This document shows positions 1 through 10,089 of a DNA stretch of 50,867 nt, piece after piece. The notes beneath the pieces are model-generated. The model saw only the letters and a list, made by a program, of their open reading frames with translations. It did no database searches and was not told the origin of the DNA. A program made the translations under genes and the position numbers. Position 1 is the stretch's first letter. Every line of letters starts with the position of its first letter. Source of the stretch: Lutibacter litoralis (GTDB lineage: Bacteria > Bacteroidota > Bacteroidia > Flavobacteriales > Flavobacteriaceae); the NCBI RefSeq assembly GCF_014646675.1, contig NZ_BMNS01000002.1:426672-477538 (forward strand), in the 5' to 3' direction.

Positions 1-13
1 TAAGCGCATAAAA

Positions 14-1573
14 ATGGCAAATCAAGATAAAATTAATGAGCTCATTGAAAAAAGAGCCAAAGCGAAATTAGGTGGTGGTGAAAAACGCATTGATTCACAA
101 CATGCTAAAGGGAAATTAACAGCCCGTGAGCGTATTGATATTCTTTTAGACGAAGATAGTTTCGAAGAATTTGATATGTTTGTAACTCACAGAACAAAAT
201 CTTTTGGACTAGATAAACAAGTCTATCTTTCTGATGGTGTTGTTACTGGACATGGTACTATAGACGGACGTATCGTTTACATTTTTGCACAAGATTTTAC
301 AGTATTTGGAGGTTCATTATCAGAAACATATGCTTTAAAAATATGTAAAGTAATGGATATGGCCATGAAAATTGGAGTTCCAGTTATTGGGTTAAATGAC
401 AGTGGAGGAGCACGTATTCAAGAAGGTGTAAGATCCTTAGCTGGTTATGCAGAAATTTTCCAAAGAAATATTATGGCATCTGGGGTAATCCCTCAAATTT
501 CGTCAATTTTAGGCCCTTGTGCTGGTGGAGCAGTTTATTCTCCTGCGCTTACCGATTTTACAATTATGACTGATAAGACTAGTTATATGTTTGTTACAGG
601 TCCAAAAGTAGTGCAAACGGTAACAGGTGAAGTTGTAACTACAGAACAATTAGGAGGCGCAAAGATTCACTCAACTAGATCAGGTGTATCACATTTCTTA
701 GCTGCAAATGATGAAGAAAATTTATTATTAGTTCGTAAAATATTAAGTTATTTACCTTCTAATAATTTAGAAGAGGCTCCAGTTATTACGTGTAACGATC
801 CAATTGACAGATTAGAGGATGCTTTAAATGAAATTATCCCTGAAAATCCAAATCAACCTTACGATATTGTTGATGTAATTTCCATACTTACCGATAACGG
901 TGAATTTACAGAAGTACACAGAAACTACGCTCGTAATATTTGTGTAGGTTTTGCACGATTTAATGGGCATCCTGTTGGTATTGTTGCAAATCAACCAAAA
1001 TATTACGCTGGAGTATTAGATATTGAGGCATCTAGAAAGGCTGCAAGGTTTGTTCGTTTTTGCGATGCGTTCAACATCCCTATTGTAACTTTAGTTGACG
1101 TACCTGGATTCTTACCTGGAACGGGTCAAGAATATGGAGGAATTATTTTACACGGAGCAAAATTACTATTTGCATATGGAGAAGCAACGGTTCCTAAAGT
1201 AACAATTACGCTACGAAAATCTTATGGTGGAGCTCATGATGTAATGAGTTGTAAACAACTACGTGGCGATGTTAATTATGCTTGGCCAACTGCCGAAATT
1301 GCGGTAATGGGAGCTAAAGGAGCTGTTGAAGTTTTAGAAGGATCTAATATTAGAAAAATTGAAGATGCTGAAGAAAAACAAGAATACATCGATAAAAAAG
1401 AAGAAGAATACACTAAAAAGTTTGCAAATCCTTATGAAGCTGCAAAATATGGGTTTATTGATGATGTTATCGAGCCAAGAAACACTCGTTTTAGAATTAT
1501 TAGAGCTTTAGAGTTGTTAAAAAATAAAAAGGAAGTAAACCCTCCTAAAAAACACTCAAATATACCATTATAA
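14..1573 (+). CDS. mmdA: Methylmalonyl-CoA decarboxylase alpha subunit (carboxyltransferase)
   Basis: This 519-residue protein is a biotin-dependent carboxyltransferase of the propionyl-CoA carboxylase beta/MmdA family. It moves the carboxyl group of methylmalonyl-CoA onto biotin in the cytoplasm. It has the crotonase-type N and C halves. Oxyanion-hole glycines are visible in GGARIQEG and [12 protein letters not shown] (N half), and the C half has [11 protein letters not shown] and [12 protein letters not shown]. The next genes encode an OadG-like subunit, a biotin carrier and a membrane OadB-like subunit, which marks it as part of the Na+-pumping decarboxylase rather than an ATP-dependent propionyl-CoA carboxylase. 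No biotin carboxylase is present in the window. The window opens with TAA ten bases before this ATG, which may be the stop of an upstream operon gene. Confidence 0.93.
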   Translation: MANQDKINELIEKRAKAKLGGGEKRIDSQHAKGKLTARERIDILLDEDSFEEFDMFVTHRTKSFGLDKQVYLSDGVVTGHGTIDGRIVYIFAQDFTVFGGSLSETYALKICKVMDMAMKIGVPVIGLNDSGGARIQEGVRSLAGYAEIFQRNIMASGVIPQISSILGPCAGGAVYSPALTDFTIMTDKTSYMFVTGPKVVQTVTGEVVTTEQLGGAKIHSTRSGVSHFLAANDEENLLLVRKILSYLPSNNLEEAPVITCNDPIDRLEDALNEIIPENPNQPYDIVDVISILTDNGEFTEVHRNYARNICVGFARFNGHPVGIVANQPKYYAGVLDIEASRKAARFVRFCDAFNIPIVTLVDVPGFLPGTGQEYGGIILHGAKLLFAYGEATVPKVTITLRKSYGGAHDVMSCKQLRGDVNYAWPTAEIAVMGAKGAVEVLEGSNIRKIEDAEEKQEYIDKKEEEYTKKFANPYEAAKYGFIDDVIEPRNTRFRIIRALELLKNKKEVNPPKKHSNIPL

Positions 1574-1575
1574 CT

Positions 1576-1932
1576 ATGTTTATACCTTTAATGACAGATC
1601 AAATTAGCGAAGGATACGTTATATTGATGACGGGATTATTAATAGTTTTTAGTGCTTTAGTAACATTAATGTTATTCTTTAAATACGGACTTCCACTAAT
1701 GCTTTATACCTACAAAATAATTACCAAGGGAAAAGAAAAGAAAATTAGTGAAATTAAAGTAGTAGCTGATCGAGATTTTACTGGAGAAATGTCTGCCGCT
1801 ATTGGAGCTGCGGTTCATATGTATTTACGTGAACAACACGATCACGAAAGTGCTATTTTAACAATAAAACAAGTTAAAAAACCATATTCACCTTGGAGTT
1901 CTAAAATTTATGGAACACAAAATAGATTGTAA
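1576..1932 (+). CDS. mmdD: Sodium-pump decarboxylase small membrane subunit (OadG/MmdD-like)
   Basis: A 118-residue protein with one strong membrane helix (about residues 14-40) followed by a basic cytoplasmic segment and a C-terminal tail with a PWSSKIYGTQ motif. This is the layout of the gamma/delta subunit (OadG_gamma family) that holds the carboxyltransferase to the membrane beta subunit and stabilises the complex. It starts 2 bases after mmdA stops and is followed after 3 bases by the biotin carrier gene, so it is translated in the same operon. A second in-frame ATG at 1591 is a possible alternative start. Family membership rests mainly on topology and position because this subunit is poorly conserved. 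Confidence 0.82.
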   Translation: MFIPLMTDQISEGYVILMTGLLIVFSALVTLMLFFKYGLPLMLYTYKIITKGKEKKISEIKVVADRDFTGEMSAAIGAAVHMYLREQHDHESAILTIKQVKKPYSPWSSKIYGTQNRL

Positions 1933-1935
1933 AAC

Positions 1936-2355
1936 ATGAAAACTTATAAATTTAAAGTAAACGAAAACGGTTATACCGTTCATATAAAATCTCACGAAGA
2001 TAACATTATCAATTTAGAGGTAAATGGTACTAGTTATGCCGTAAAAATGAGTGAGGAATTTAAAAAAATAAAAACGCCTACATTAGTGCGCTCAGCATCT
2101 AAAAGACCAACCGAACCTATAAAAGTAAACCCAAAATCTCAAACAACTAAAATTGTTGCACCAATTCCTGGAGTAATATTGTCAATTGATGTAAAAGTGG
2201 GCGATGAACTTAAAGTTGGAGATAGAATGTTAGTGCTGGAAGCAATGAAAATGGAAAACAATATTGTTTGTGAAACAGCTGGTACAATAACTTCAATTAA
2301 AATTAATGTTGGACAACAAGTATTACAAGACGAATTAATGATAGAACTAGAATAA
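1936..2355 (+). CDS. mmdC: Biotin carboxyl carrier subunit of methylmalonyl-CoA decarboxylase
   Basis: A 139-residue biotinyl protein. The C-terminal 70 residues form the biotinyl/lipoyl fold with the attachment motif EAMKMEN, whose biotin-accepting lysine is K105, and with the preceding APIPGVILSI strand. The N-terminal part (about residues 1-50) resembles the small beta-rich extension often seen on Bacteroidetes carriers and is linked by a Lys/Pro-rich hinge (about 52-75). It carries CO2 from MmdA to the membrane decarboxylase MmdB. It follows mmdD by 3 bases. A 10-bp inverted repeat lies between it and mmdB. Confidence 0.92.
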   Translation: MKTYKFKVNENGYTVHIKSHEDNIINLEVNGTSYAVKMSEEFKKIKTPTLVRSASKRPTEPIKVNPKSQTTKIVAPIPGVILSIDVKVGDELKVGDRMLVLEAMKMENNIVCETAGTITSIKINVGQQVLQDELMIELE

Positions 2356-2363
2356 AAATTTCT

Positions 2364-2401
2364 GAATTATTTGTTTTAAAATTATAACATGCAAATAATT
2401 C
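2364..2401 (+). other. Intercistronic hairpin between mmdC and mmdB
   Basis: Perfect 10-bp arms GAATTATTTG (2364-2373) and CAAATAATTC (2392-2401) enclose an 18-base loop and end 15 bases before the mmdB start codon. There is no long T-run directly after, so it looks more like an mRNA-processing or translation-tuning element than a full terminator. The function is inferred only. Confidence 0.45.
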
Positions 2402-2416
2402 TTTAAAAGAAAAAAA

Positions 2417-3742
2417 ATGAAAAAAGTAATAGTAATATTTTGTGTTTTATCATTGTTGATTTTTATCAGACCAGCACTCGGTTTAGGCACAAATACAAAC
2501 TCAAATAACATTAATTCTTCTAAAACAACTGAACAAGTTGATACTATTGAAGAATCTAATTCTTATAGCGGAGCCTTTGAAGGGCTGCAACAATTTTACA
2601 ATTATACAGGTTTTGCCAATGTAACATCTGGACATGCAATTATGATTCTTATAGGGATTATATTTATATTTTTAGGAATCAAATATGATTACGAACCTCT
2701 TCTTTTGATTCCTATTGGAACAGGTGTAATTCTTGGGAATATACCTTTTGTTGCGGGAAATCAAACTGGAATCTACGAAACTGGATCCGTTCTAAATTAT
2801 TTATATTTTGGAGTAGTAAAAGGGATTTATCCTCCATTAATATTTTTAGGAATTGGAGCAATGACCGATTTTTCATCCTTAATTGCAAATCCAAAATTAA
2901 TGCTTTTAGGGGCTGCAGCTCAAATCGGTGTATTTGCAACCTTTTTAGGAGCACTTTATTTAGGGTTTAGTCTTCCTGAAGCTGGTGCAATTGGAATTAT
3001 TGGTGGAGCTGATGGCCCTACTGCAATTTTCCTTTCATCTAAATTAGCAAACGGAATAAACATACTTGCAGATGGAACAACCGTTAAAAACTTAATTGGA
3101 CCTATTGCAATTGCCGCATATTCATATATGGCTTTAGTTCCGGTAATTCAACCTCCTTTAATGCGTTTATTAATTTCAAAAAAGGATAGAAAAATTAAAA
3201 TGAAACCGCCAAGAGCTGTAACTCAAAAGGAAAAAATGATTTTTCCAATTGTAGCTTTAATTTTAACCTTGTTTATCTCTCCTAGCGCATTACCATTACT
3301 AGGTATGTTATTCTTTGGAAACTTATTAAAAGAGTCTGGAAGAACTGAAAGATTAGCAGATACAGCACGCACAAAATTAATTGACATAGTAACAATTTTA
3401 TTAGGTGTTACTGTAGGTGCTTCTACTCAAGCAGATATCTTTATAACAAAAGATTCTATGCTAATATTTGGATTAGGTGCTATCTCATTTATTATTGCAA
3501 CCTGTGGTGGTTTAATGTTTGCAAAACTTATGAATTTATTCTTAAAAGGAGATAATAAAATAAACCCATTAATTGGTGCGGCAGGAGTTTCGGCAGTACC
3601 TGATAGTGCAAGAGTTGTACATCATGAAGGATTAAAATCCGACCCAAGTAATTACTTATTAATGCATGCAATGGCTCCTAATGTTTCAGGGGTTATTGGC
3701 TCTGCAATTGCTGCAGGTATTATATTAAGTTTCTTAGGATAA
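2417..3742 (+). CDS. mmdB: Na+-translocating decarboxylase beta subunit (OadB/MmdB family)
   Basis: A 441-residue polytopic membrane protein that decarboxylates carboxybiotin and couples this to Na+ export. The N-terminus has a signal-like segment and a polar Asn/Ser/Thr-rich stretch (about 25-60), followed by roughly ten hydrophobic helices. Family signatures are present: IGGADGPTAIFL, holding the conserved aspartate of the ion-coupling region, plus SAVPDSARV and APNVSGVIGSAIAAG near the C-terminus. The gene sits 61 bases after mmdC, a wider gap than elsewhere in the operon, and that gap contains a hairpin. The OadB, GcdB and MmdB families cannot be told apart by the membrane subunit alone; the substrate is inferred from MmdA and the adjacent mutase genes. 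Confidence 0.92.
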   Translation: MKKVIVIFCVLSLLIFIRPALGLGTNTNSNNINSSKTTEQVDTIEESNSYSGAFEGLQQFYNYTGFANVTSGHAIMILIGIIFIFLGIKYDYEPLLLIPIGTGVILGNIPFVAGNQTGIYETGSVLNYLYFGVVKGIYPPLIFLGIGAMTDFSSLIANPKLMLLGAAAQIGVFATFLGALYLGFSLPEAGAIGIIGGADGPTAIFLSSKLANGINILADGTTVKNLIGPIAIAAYSYMALVPVIQPPLMRLLISKKDRKIKMKPPRAVTQKEKMIFPIVALILTLFISPSALPLLGMLFFGNLLKESGRTERLADTARTKLIDIVTILLGVTVGASTQADIFITKDSMLIFGLGAISFIIATCGGLMFAKLMNLFLKGDNKINPLIGAAGVSAVPDSARVVHHEGLKSDPSNYLLMHAMAPNVSGVIGSAIAAGIILSFLG

Positions 3743-3781
3743 AAAAATAAATATAAAATAATATTACAAATTATTAGTAAA

Positions 3782-5071
3782 ATGAAAATACCAAATGTTA
3801 TGACAGCAAGTGAGGCTGTTAAATTAATCAAGTCTGGAGATAGAGTTTTAATTCAAGGAGGTTCAGCAACCCCTCAAACGTTAATTCGTGCCATGGCAGC
3901 ACGTGGCCCTGAACTAAAGGGTGTTGAAGTTTGCCACTTACATACCGAAGGAGAATGTGGATATGCAGCTCCAGAATTACGAGAAAGTTTTCATACAAGT
4001 GCTTTCTTTATTGGCGGGAATGTTAGAAAAATGGTAGGTGATACCGTTGATTATATTCCAATATTTTTAAGTGATATTCCAAGTTTATTCCGTGAAGGAT
4101 ATATGGATTTAGATGTGGTGCTTGTAAATGTTTCTCCGCCAGATAAACATGGTTTTTGTTCTTTAGGCGTATCTGTAGATATTGTAATTGCAGGTATTGA
4201 AAAAGGAAAAAAAGTGATTGCACAAATAAACCCTAAAATGCCACGTACTTTTGGTGATGCTTTAGTACATTTAAATCATTTTAGTGCTTGTGTAATGGTT
4301 GATGAAGAAATTCACGAAATGAAATTTGTTGCACCAACAGAAGCAGAAAAAGCGATAGGTAAAAATATTGCTGAAATTATTGATGATGGTTCTACGCTTC
4401 AAATGGGAATTGGTGGTATTCCAAATGCCGTTCTAACGTATTTAACAAATCATAAAAATTTAGGAATTCATACAGAAATGTTTTCTGAAGGAATTGTAGA
4501 TTTAGTTGAAACTGGCGTTGTAAATGGCTCGCAGAAAAAAGTAAACCCTTATAAAATTATATCTGGTTTTGCTATGGGAACTCGTCGTTTATACGATTTT
4601 ATGGATGACAATCCTGAAATTGAAATGTTAGACATTGCCTATGTAAATGATACAGCTATCATTCGTCAAAACCCTAAAGTAACTGCTATAAATTCTGCCA
4701 TTGAAATTGATTTTACTGGTCAGGTTTGTGCAGATTCAATTGGAACTAGAATGTTCTCTGGTGTTGGTGGTCAAATGGACTTTATGCGTGGTGCTGCGTT
4801 ATCAAAAGGCGGTAAACCAATTATTGCAGTTACATCAACAACATTAAAAGGTGTTTCTAAAATTGTTCCAGCTTTAAAACCTGGAGCTGGCGTTGTAACA
4901 ACGCGTGCTCATGCCCGTTATGTAGCAACAGAATATGGTGTAGCAGAACTATTTGGTAAAACACTGAAACAACGTGCTGTAGCCTTAAGAAATGTTGCAC
5001 ATCCAGATCATAGAGAAGAATTAGACAAAGCTATTTTTGAGCGTTTCGGAAGTAGTTTAGCAATTAAATAA
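3782..5071 (+). CDS. Acyl-CoA:carboxylate CoA-transferase (acetyl-CoA hydrolase/transferase family)
   Basis: A 429-residue protein of the family that includes 4-hydroxybutyrate and propionate/succinate CoA-transferases. The N half has a glycine-rich start (IQGGSATPQTL). The C half has GIGGIPNAV and HTEMFSEG, whose glutamate E232 is the likely residue forming the glutamyl-CoA intermediate, and later GVGGQMDF. Between a methylmalonyl-CoA decarboxylase and methylmalonyl-CoA mutase, the likely job is swapping CoA between propionyl-CoA and succinate (or acetate), so no ATP is spent activating succinate. The exact acyl pair is not readable from sequence. It lies 39 bases after mmdB and 18 bases before mutA, in the same operon. 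Confidence 0.85.
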   Translation: MKIPNVMTASEAVKLIKSGDRVLIQGGSATPQTLIRAMAARGPELKGVEVCHLHTEGECGYAAPELRESFHTSAFFIGGNVRKMVGDTVDYIPIFLSDIPSLFREGYMDLDVVLVNVSPPDKHGFCSLGVSVDIVIAGIEKGKKVIAQINPKMPRTFGDALVHLNHFSACVMVDEEIHEMKFVAPTEAEKAIGKNIAEIIDDGSTLQMGIGGIPNAVLTYLTNHKNLGIHTEMFSEGIVDLVETGVVNGSQKKVNPYKIISGFAMGTRRLYDFMDDNPEIEMLDIAYVNDTAIIRQNPKVTAINSAIEIDFTGQVCADSIGTRMFSGVGGQMDFMRGAALSKGGKPIIAVTSTTLKGVSKIVPALKPGAGVVTTRAHARYVATEYGVAELFGKTLKQRAVALRNVAHPDHREELDKAIFERFGSSLAIK

Positions 5072-5089
5072 TTTCATAAATATTAAATT

Positions 5090-6880
5090 ATGAGCAAAAA
5101 AAATAAAGCGCTTTTTTCTGAATTTCCTTCAGTAACTACTGAACAATGGATGGAAAGAGTGACAGCAGATTTAAAAGGTGCTGATTTTGATAAAAAACTA
5201 GTTTGGAAAAACTTAAGTGGTATCAATATTCAACCTTGTTATAATAATGAAAATAAGATTGAACAGCTTCAAAATACAGGAGAAAATTCACAAACGTTAG
5301 TAAATTACCGCACTGTTAAAGTAACAACCGCCGAAAACGGAAATAAGCTGGCAATTAAAGCTGTTGAAGAAGGAATGAACGGAATTATTTTCACTTTAGA
5401 AAATAAAGTTGCCGTTGCAGAACTTTTAAATGGAATAAATTTAAATAAAACAAGTGTCTCATTTGAAATAGCTTCTAACGCAGTAGCATTTACTATAGAT
5501 CTTGTTTCCTTTGCAAAAGGAAGTGATTTAAAAGGTTTTGTAAACACTGGAATTATTTCTAATTACGTTACAACTGGTTCTTTTGACAACCATCAAATTG
5601 AAGTTGCTTCAGAATTGGTTAAATTAACTGCAGATTTCCCAAACTTTAAGGCAATCACAATTTCAGGAACTGAATATTTAGATTCAGGTGCAAACCAAGT
5701 TCAAGAAATTGCATACACTTTAAATTCGTTGGTTTTCTTAATTGAAAAACTTTCAGAAAAAGGTGTTGAGGCACAAACAATATTTAACAACTTAAACTTT
5801 AAACTGGCAATTGGTTTAGAATATTTTGTTGAAATTGGTAAATTTAGAGCATTCAACAGTTTATTAGCTGAAGTTGCTGCAAAATACGGAGTTGCTGATT
5901 TTTCAAATACAATTACAGCAAAAACTTCAATTTGGAGTAAATCAATTACAGATGCTGAAACTAATTTGTTACGTTGTACCACCGAGGCAATGTCTGCAAT
6001 TTTAGGAAATGTAGATGGAATTTTAATTGATGCTTACGATAAAGAATTTAAAAACCCTTCAGATTTCTCAAGTAGAATTGCTGGTAACATTACTACAATT
6101 TTAAGAGAAGAATCTTACTTCGGAAAAGTTTCAAATCCAGTTGATGGATCTTACTATATTGAAGAAGTTTCTTCAAAAATAGCTGAAAAAGCGTTGGAAT
6201 TATTTAAATCTATTGAAGCCGCAGGTGGTTTTTATACTGCTTTTGAAAACGAAACAATTCAACAACAAATTGCTGAAATTCGACTTCAAAAATTAAAATT
6301 AATCAGCCAACGTAGAACTCCATTAGTAGGTGTTAACAAATACCCTAACTTAATGGAAACTGTTGCTGCTGATATTCTTTCAGAAGGCGCTATTGATAAT
6401 TCGAAAGTATTAACTCCAAGAAGAGCTTCTTTAGAAATTGAAGCTTTAAGAAGAAAAACTGAAGAATTTGTTGCAGAAACAAACGTTCGTCCAATTGTAC
6501 AATTAGCTAGTTACGGAAACTTAAATATGCGAAAAGCCAGAGCAGCTTTTGCGTACGACTTTATTGGTGTAAGTGGTTTTGACGTGCATCAAGAACAAAG
6601 TTTTAATAGTGCTGAAGTAGCTGCAACAGAAAGTGCAAAATCAAATTCAAACGTGGTTGTTATTTGTAGTTCCGATGAGGATTACGACGCAACAGCGGTT
6701 GATTTTGTAAAAGCATTTAGAGCACTAAATAACGATAAAGTATTGTTATTAGCTGGTGCTCCAAAAAATATTGATGAATTAACTGAAGTTGGTTTAGATG
6801 GTGTTGTAAATATGAGATCAGATGTACTGGTAACACTTTCTAAAATTCAGAATAAAGTTCAAAAAACATTAAAAGCCTAA
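5090..6880 (+). CDS. mutA: Methylmalonyl-CoA mutase small subunit
   Basis: This 596-residue protein matches the beta (small) chain of heterodimeric methylmalonyl-CoA mutase. The N-terminal TIM-barrel-like domain is recognisable (TAEQW-type start, later [11 protein letters not shown] and [14 protein letters not shown]). The C-terminal cobalamin-type domain (from about residue 470) lacks the DxHxxG cobalt-binding motif, as expected for the non-catalytic chain. It would pair with MutB to interconvert succinyl-CoA and (R)-methylmalonyl-CoA. The mutB start follows after 4 bases. The sequence is more divergent than MutB, as is usual for this subunit. Confidence 0.92.
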   Translation: MSKKNKALFSEFPSVTTEQWMERVTADLKGADFDKKLVWKNLSGINIQPCYNNENKIEQLQNTGENSQTLVNYRTVKVTTAENGNKLAIKAVEEGMNGIIFTLENKVAVAELLNGINLNKTSVSFEIASNAVAFTIDLVSFAKGSDLKGFVNTGIISNYVTTGSFDNHQIEVASELVKLTADFPNFKAITISGTEYLDSGANQVQEIAYTLNSLVFLIEKLSEKGVEAQTIFNNLNFKLAIGLEYFVEIGKFRAFNSLLAEVAAKYGVADFSNTITAKTSIWSKSITDAETNLLRCTTEAMSAILGNVDGILIDAYDKEFKNPSDFSSRIAGNITTILREESYFGKVSNPVDGSYYIEEVSSKIAEKALELFKSIEAAGGFYTAFENETIQQQIAEIRLQKLKLISQRRTPLVGVNKYPNLMETVAADILSEGAIDNSKVLTPRRASLEIEALRRKTEEFVAETNVRPIVQLASYGNLNMRKARAAFAYDFIGVSGFDVHQEQSFNSAEVAATESAKSNSNVVVICSSDEDYDATAVDFVKAFRALNNDKVLLLAGAPKNIDELTEVGLDGVVNMRSDVLVTLSKIQNKVQKTLKA

Positions 6881-6884
6881 GGAT

Positions 6885-9017
6885 ATGAAACCAGATTTTT
6901 CAGATATAAAATTAAATTCAGCTGTAAAACAAACAGCTGCAACTTCAGAGAATCAAGACGTTTGGAATACTCCTGAAGGAATTCCTGTAAAAAAACAATT
7001 TACTAAAGAAGACATTTCAGAAGCAGAACATTTAGGGTATGCTGCTGGGTTGCCTCCGTTTTTAAGAGGACCATATAGTGCTATGTACGCTATGCGTCCG
7101 TGGACGGTTCGTCAATACGCCGGTTTCTCAACTGCCGAAGAGTCAAATGCTTTTTACAGAAGAAATTTAGCCGCAGGTCAAAAAGGACTTTCAGTTGCTT
7201 TTGATTTAGCTACACACCGTGGATACGATTCAGATCATCCACGTGTAACTGGTGATGTTGGTAAAGCCGGGGTTGCCATAGATTCTATTTTAGATATGGA
7301 AATTTTGTTCGATCAAATTCCATTGGATAAAATGTCTGTTTCTATGACAATGAACGGAGCAGTATTACCAATTATGGCCTTTTATATTGCTGCTGCAAGA
7401 AAACAAGGTGTTGCTTTAGATAAACTTTCTGGAACAATTCAGAATGATATTTTAAAAGAATTTATGGTGCGTAATACTTACATTTATCCACCATTACCTT
7501 CAATGAAAATTATTGGTGATATTTTTGATTACACCACTAAAAATATGCCTAAGTTTAACTCAATTTCAATTAGTGGTTACCATATGCAGGAAGCTGGTGC
7601 AACTGCAGATATTGAATTGGCTTATACATTAGCCGATGGTATGGAGTACATTAGAACTGGTTTAAAATCTGGTTTAAAAATTGATGAGTTTGCTCCTCGT
7701 TTATCATTCTTCTGGGCAGTTGGAATGAATCACTTTATGGAAATTGCAAAAATGCGTGCTGCACGTATGCTTTGGGCTAAAATCATTAAGTCTTTCAACC
7801 CAACAAATCCTAAATCAATGGCATTGCGTACGCATAGTCAAACTTCAGGATGGAGTTTAAGTGAGCAAGATCCTTTCAACAACGTAGCTAGAACTTGTAT
7901 TGAAGCTATGGCTGCTGGATTAGGTGGAACGCAATCTTTACACACAAATGCTTTAGATGAAGCCATTGCTTTACCAACAGATTTCTCTGCGAGAATTGCA
8001 CGTAATACGCAAATCTTTATTCAAGATGAAACTCAAATGACTAAAGCTGTTGATCCTTGGGCTGGTTCTTACTATGTTGAGTACTTAACTCAAGAAATAG
8101 CGAAAAAAGCTTGGAAATTAATTGAAGAAGTTGAAGAATTAGGTGGAATGGCAAAAGCTATTGAAACTGGAGTTCCAAAATTACGTATCGAAGAAGCTTC
8201 TGCACGTAAACAAGCTCGTTTAGATTCTTGTCAAGATATTTTAGTTGGAGTTAATAAATTCCAAACTACAGAAAAATCTAACATTGAAATTTTAGAAGTT
8301 GACAACACAGTTGTAAGAGATTCTCAAATTGCTCGTTTAAATAAAATGAAAGCTGAACGTAACCAAGAAGTTGTTGCTGCTAATTTAAAAGCTTTAGAAG
8401 ATTGTGCTGGATCAGGAAAAGGTAATTTATTAGCTTTAGCTGTTGAAGCTGCTGAAAATTTTGCTACTTTAGGTGAAATATCTGATGCTTTAGAGGTTCA
8501 TTTTGGAAGACATAAAGCTGAAACTAAATTAATAAGTGGTGTGTACGGAAAAGAAGTAAATAACGATAGTACGTTTGCAAAAGCACAGCAATTAGCTGAT
8601 AAATTTGCAGAAATTGAAGGTCGCAGACCAAGAGTTATGATTGCAAAAATGGGTCAGGATGGTCACGATAGAGGTGCAAAAGTTGTTGCATCTAGTTTCG
8701 CTGATTTAGGTTTTGATGTGGATATGGGATCTTTATTCCAAACTCCAGAAGAAGTTGCAAAACAAGCTATTGAAAACGATGTGCATTTTGTTGGAGCTTC
8801 AAGTTTAGCTGCCGGTCATAAAACTTTAATTCCTCAATTAATTGGTGAATTAGAAAAATTAGGACGACCAGATATTATGGTTTTTGCAGGTGGAGTTATT
8901 CCAGCGCAAGATTATGATTACTTATTAGAAAGAAAGGTAGCAGCCATTTTTGGTCCTGGAACTGTTATTTCAGAATCAGCGATTACTATTATGGAAAAAT
9001 ATTTAGAGCAAGAATAA
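6885..9017 (+). CDS. mutB: Methylmalonyl-CoA mutase large (catalytic, B12-binding) subunit
   Basis: A 710-residue catalytic chain using adenosylcobalamin to rearrange succinyl-CoA and methylmalonyl-CoA. The barrel domain has the substrate motif around [18 protein letters not shown] and [14 protein letters not shown]. The C-terminal B12 domain has DGHDRG (592-597), where H594 is the cobalt ligand, followed by the GSLFQTPEE and FAGGVIP nucleotide-loop motifs. It is the last gene of the operon; a G-C stem with a T-run follows 21 bases later. Its activity should need the GTPase MeaB encoded at 10177-11184. The epimerase needed to link the mutase to the decarboxylase is not in the window. Confidence 0.97.
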   Translation: MKPDFSDIKLNSAVKQTAATSENQDVWNTPEGIPVKKQFTKEDISEAEHLGYAAGLPPFLRGPYSAMYAMRPWTVRQYAGFSTAEESNAFYRRNLAAGQKGLSVAFDLATHRGYDSDHPRVTGDVGKAGVAIDSILDMEILFDQIPLDKMSVSMTMNGAVLPIMAFYIAAARKQGVALDKLSGTIQNDILKEFMVRNTYIYPPLPSMKIIGDIFDYTTKNMPKFNSISISGYHMQEAGATADIELAYTLADGMEYIRTGLKSGLKIDEFAPRLSFFWAVGMNHFMEIAKMRAARMLWAKIIKSFNPTNPKSMALRTHSQTSGWSLSEQDPFNNVARTCIEAMAAGLGGTQSLHTNALDEAIALPTDFSARIARNTQIFIQDETQMTKAVDPWAGSYYVEYLTQEIAKKAWKLIEEVEELGGMAKAIETGVPKLRIEEASARKQARLDSCQDILVGVNKFQTTEKSNIEILEVDNTVVRDSQIARLNKMKAERNQEVVAANLKALEDCAGSGKGNLLALAVEAAENFATLGEISDALEVHFGRHKAETKLISGVYGKEVNNDSTFAKAQQLADKFAEIEGRRPRVMIAKMGQDGHDRGAKVVASSFADLGFDVDMGSLFQTPEEVAKQAIENDVHFVGASSLAAGHKTLIPQLIGELEKLGRPDIMVFAGGVIPAQDYDYLLERKVAAIFGPGTVISESAITIMEKYLEQE

Positions 9018-9037
9018 GTTCTAAAATATTAATATTT

Positions 9038-9070
9038 AAGGCTCAAACATTAAATTGTTTGGGCTTTTTT
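9038..9070 (+). terminator. Rho-independent terminator after mutB
   Basis: Arms GCTCAAACA (9041-9049) and TGTTTGGGC (9056-9064) pair with one G-U and are followed by six T residues (9065-9070). It closes the mmd-mut operon. Confidence 0.85.
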
Positions 9071-9110
9071 GTTATCATTTAGAATGAATCAAAAATACTT
9101 TGTCAATAAA

Positions 9111-9138
9111 CCTGTCATTCTTGCGAAGGCAGGAATCT
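9111..9138. repeat. Short intergenic repeat of the GTCATTC-hairpin type
   Basis: ATTCTTGC (9117-9124) and GCAGGAAT (9129-9136) form an 8-bp hairpin (one G-U) around GAAG. It resembles the dispersed GTCATTCCCGCGAAGGC-type intergenic element common in Bacteroidetes. Copy number cannot be judged from one window. Confidence 0.5.
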
Positions 9139-9148
9139 GGAATTTAAT

Positions 9149-9181
9149 AAACCTACCAGATTTTTGAAACCTGTTAGGTTT
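9149..9181. repeat. Imperfect 15-bp inverted repeat with trailing T-run
   Basis: AAACCTACCAGATTT (9149-9163) and AAACCTGTTAGGTTT (9167-9181) are inverted copies matching at 13 of 15 positions around a 3-base loop, followed by GGG and a T-run (9185-9190). It may be a second terminator or a dispersed AAACCTG-type intergenic repeat. Confidence 0.5.
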
Positions 9182-9235
9182 GGGTTTTTTGTTTTATTAT
9201 CATTTAATTAAACGCGAAAATTAATACAATAACAC

Positions 9236-9243
9236 TATTTTTG
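9236..9243 (+). promoter_or_regulatory. Candidate -7 promoter element for the HAD hydrolase
   Basis: TATTTTTG fits the Bacteroidetes TAnnTTTG consensus and lies 17 bases before the ATG at 9261, giving a very short leader. No convincing -33 element is seen. Confidence 0.45.
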
Positions 9244-9260
9244 CTCCTTCAAAATAAACT

Positions 9261-10070
9261 ATGGATTTTTCAAAAGTAAAATTAGTTGTAACAGATATGG
9301 ATGGAACTTTACTGAACTCTAAGAGTAAAGTTAGCTCTCAGTTTCCGGAAATTTACAATCAATTAAAAAAACATAAAATTAAATTTATTGCAGCAAGTGG
9401 CAGGCAGTATTTTAGTATTGTAGATAGATTTGATAAAAGTATTCAAAATGAAATTACCATTATTGCTGAAAATGGTGCTTTTGCAATGCATGGAGCTAAC
9501 GAGTTATTCACTTCAGAGCTTCCTTTTGAATACATTAAAAAATGCATTAACACATTGCGTGAATTAGATAGTGTATACATTGTTTTATGTGGAAAAAATG
9601 CAGCTTATATTGAAACAAAAGATGAAAAATTCATCAATATGTTTAAAAACTACTACTCTGAATATAGACTTGTTGACGATTTAACTGAAATTACCAACGA
9701 TACCTTTTTTAAGATTGCAGCTTATCATTTTGATTGTTCAGAAAAACATATTTACCCAGCTGTAAAACACTTAGAAAATGAATTGCAAGTAATTGTATCT
9801 GGCGAACATTGGTTAGATATTTCTCATTCAAATGCAAATAAAGGTTATGCCCTGAATATTCTTCAAAAGGATTTAAATATTTCAAAAGAAGAAACCATGG
9901 TTTTTGGAGATTATAACAACGACCTAAAAATGATTGAACTTGCAGATTTTAGTTACGCCATGGAAAATGCACATCCGAATGTGAAAAAGGCAGCAAAATT
10001 TCTAACAAAAAGTAATGATGACAAAGGAGTTGAGTTTATTCTTGAACAATTAATAAATTCGAGAGAATAA
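9261..10070 (+). CDS. Cof-type HAD-superfamily phosphatase
   Basis: A 269-residue HAD hydrolase of the Cof subfamily. The nucleophile motif VTDMDGTLLNS is at residues 10-20, a middle C2-type cap follows, then the conserved lysine region (NKGYALN), and the acidic motif FGDYNNDLKMI near residue 215. Relatives dephosphorylate sugar phosphates or flavin/pyridoxal phosphates in the cytoplasm; the substrate here cannot be predicted. It is a single-gene unit with its own promoter-like element, separated from mutB by a terminator and repeats, and converges on meaB. Confidence 0.88.
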   Translation: MDFSKVKLVVTDMDGTLLNSKSKVSSQFPEIYNQLKKHKIKFIAASGRQYFSIVDRFDKSIQNEITIIAENGAFAMHGANELFTSELPFEYIKKCINTLRELDSVYIVLCGKNAAYIETKDEKFINMFKNYYSEYRLVDDLTEITNDTFFKIAAYHFDCSEKHIYPAVKHLENELQVIVSGEHWLDISHSNANKGYALNILQKDLNISKEETMVFGDYNNDLKMIELADFSYAMENAHPNVKKAAKFLTKSNDDKGVEFILEQLINSRE

Positions 10071-10089
10071 ACCCTAATTTTTGTTTTAA

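Noticed and set aside
3782..5071. Acetyl-CoA hydrolase as the role of the CoA-transferase gene
   Set aside because: The family name covers hydrolases, but the glutamate-containing motif and the operon context favour CoA transfer.
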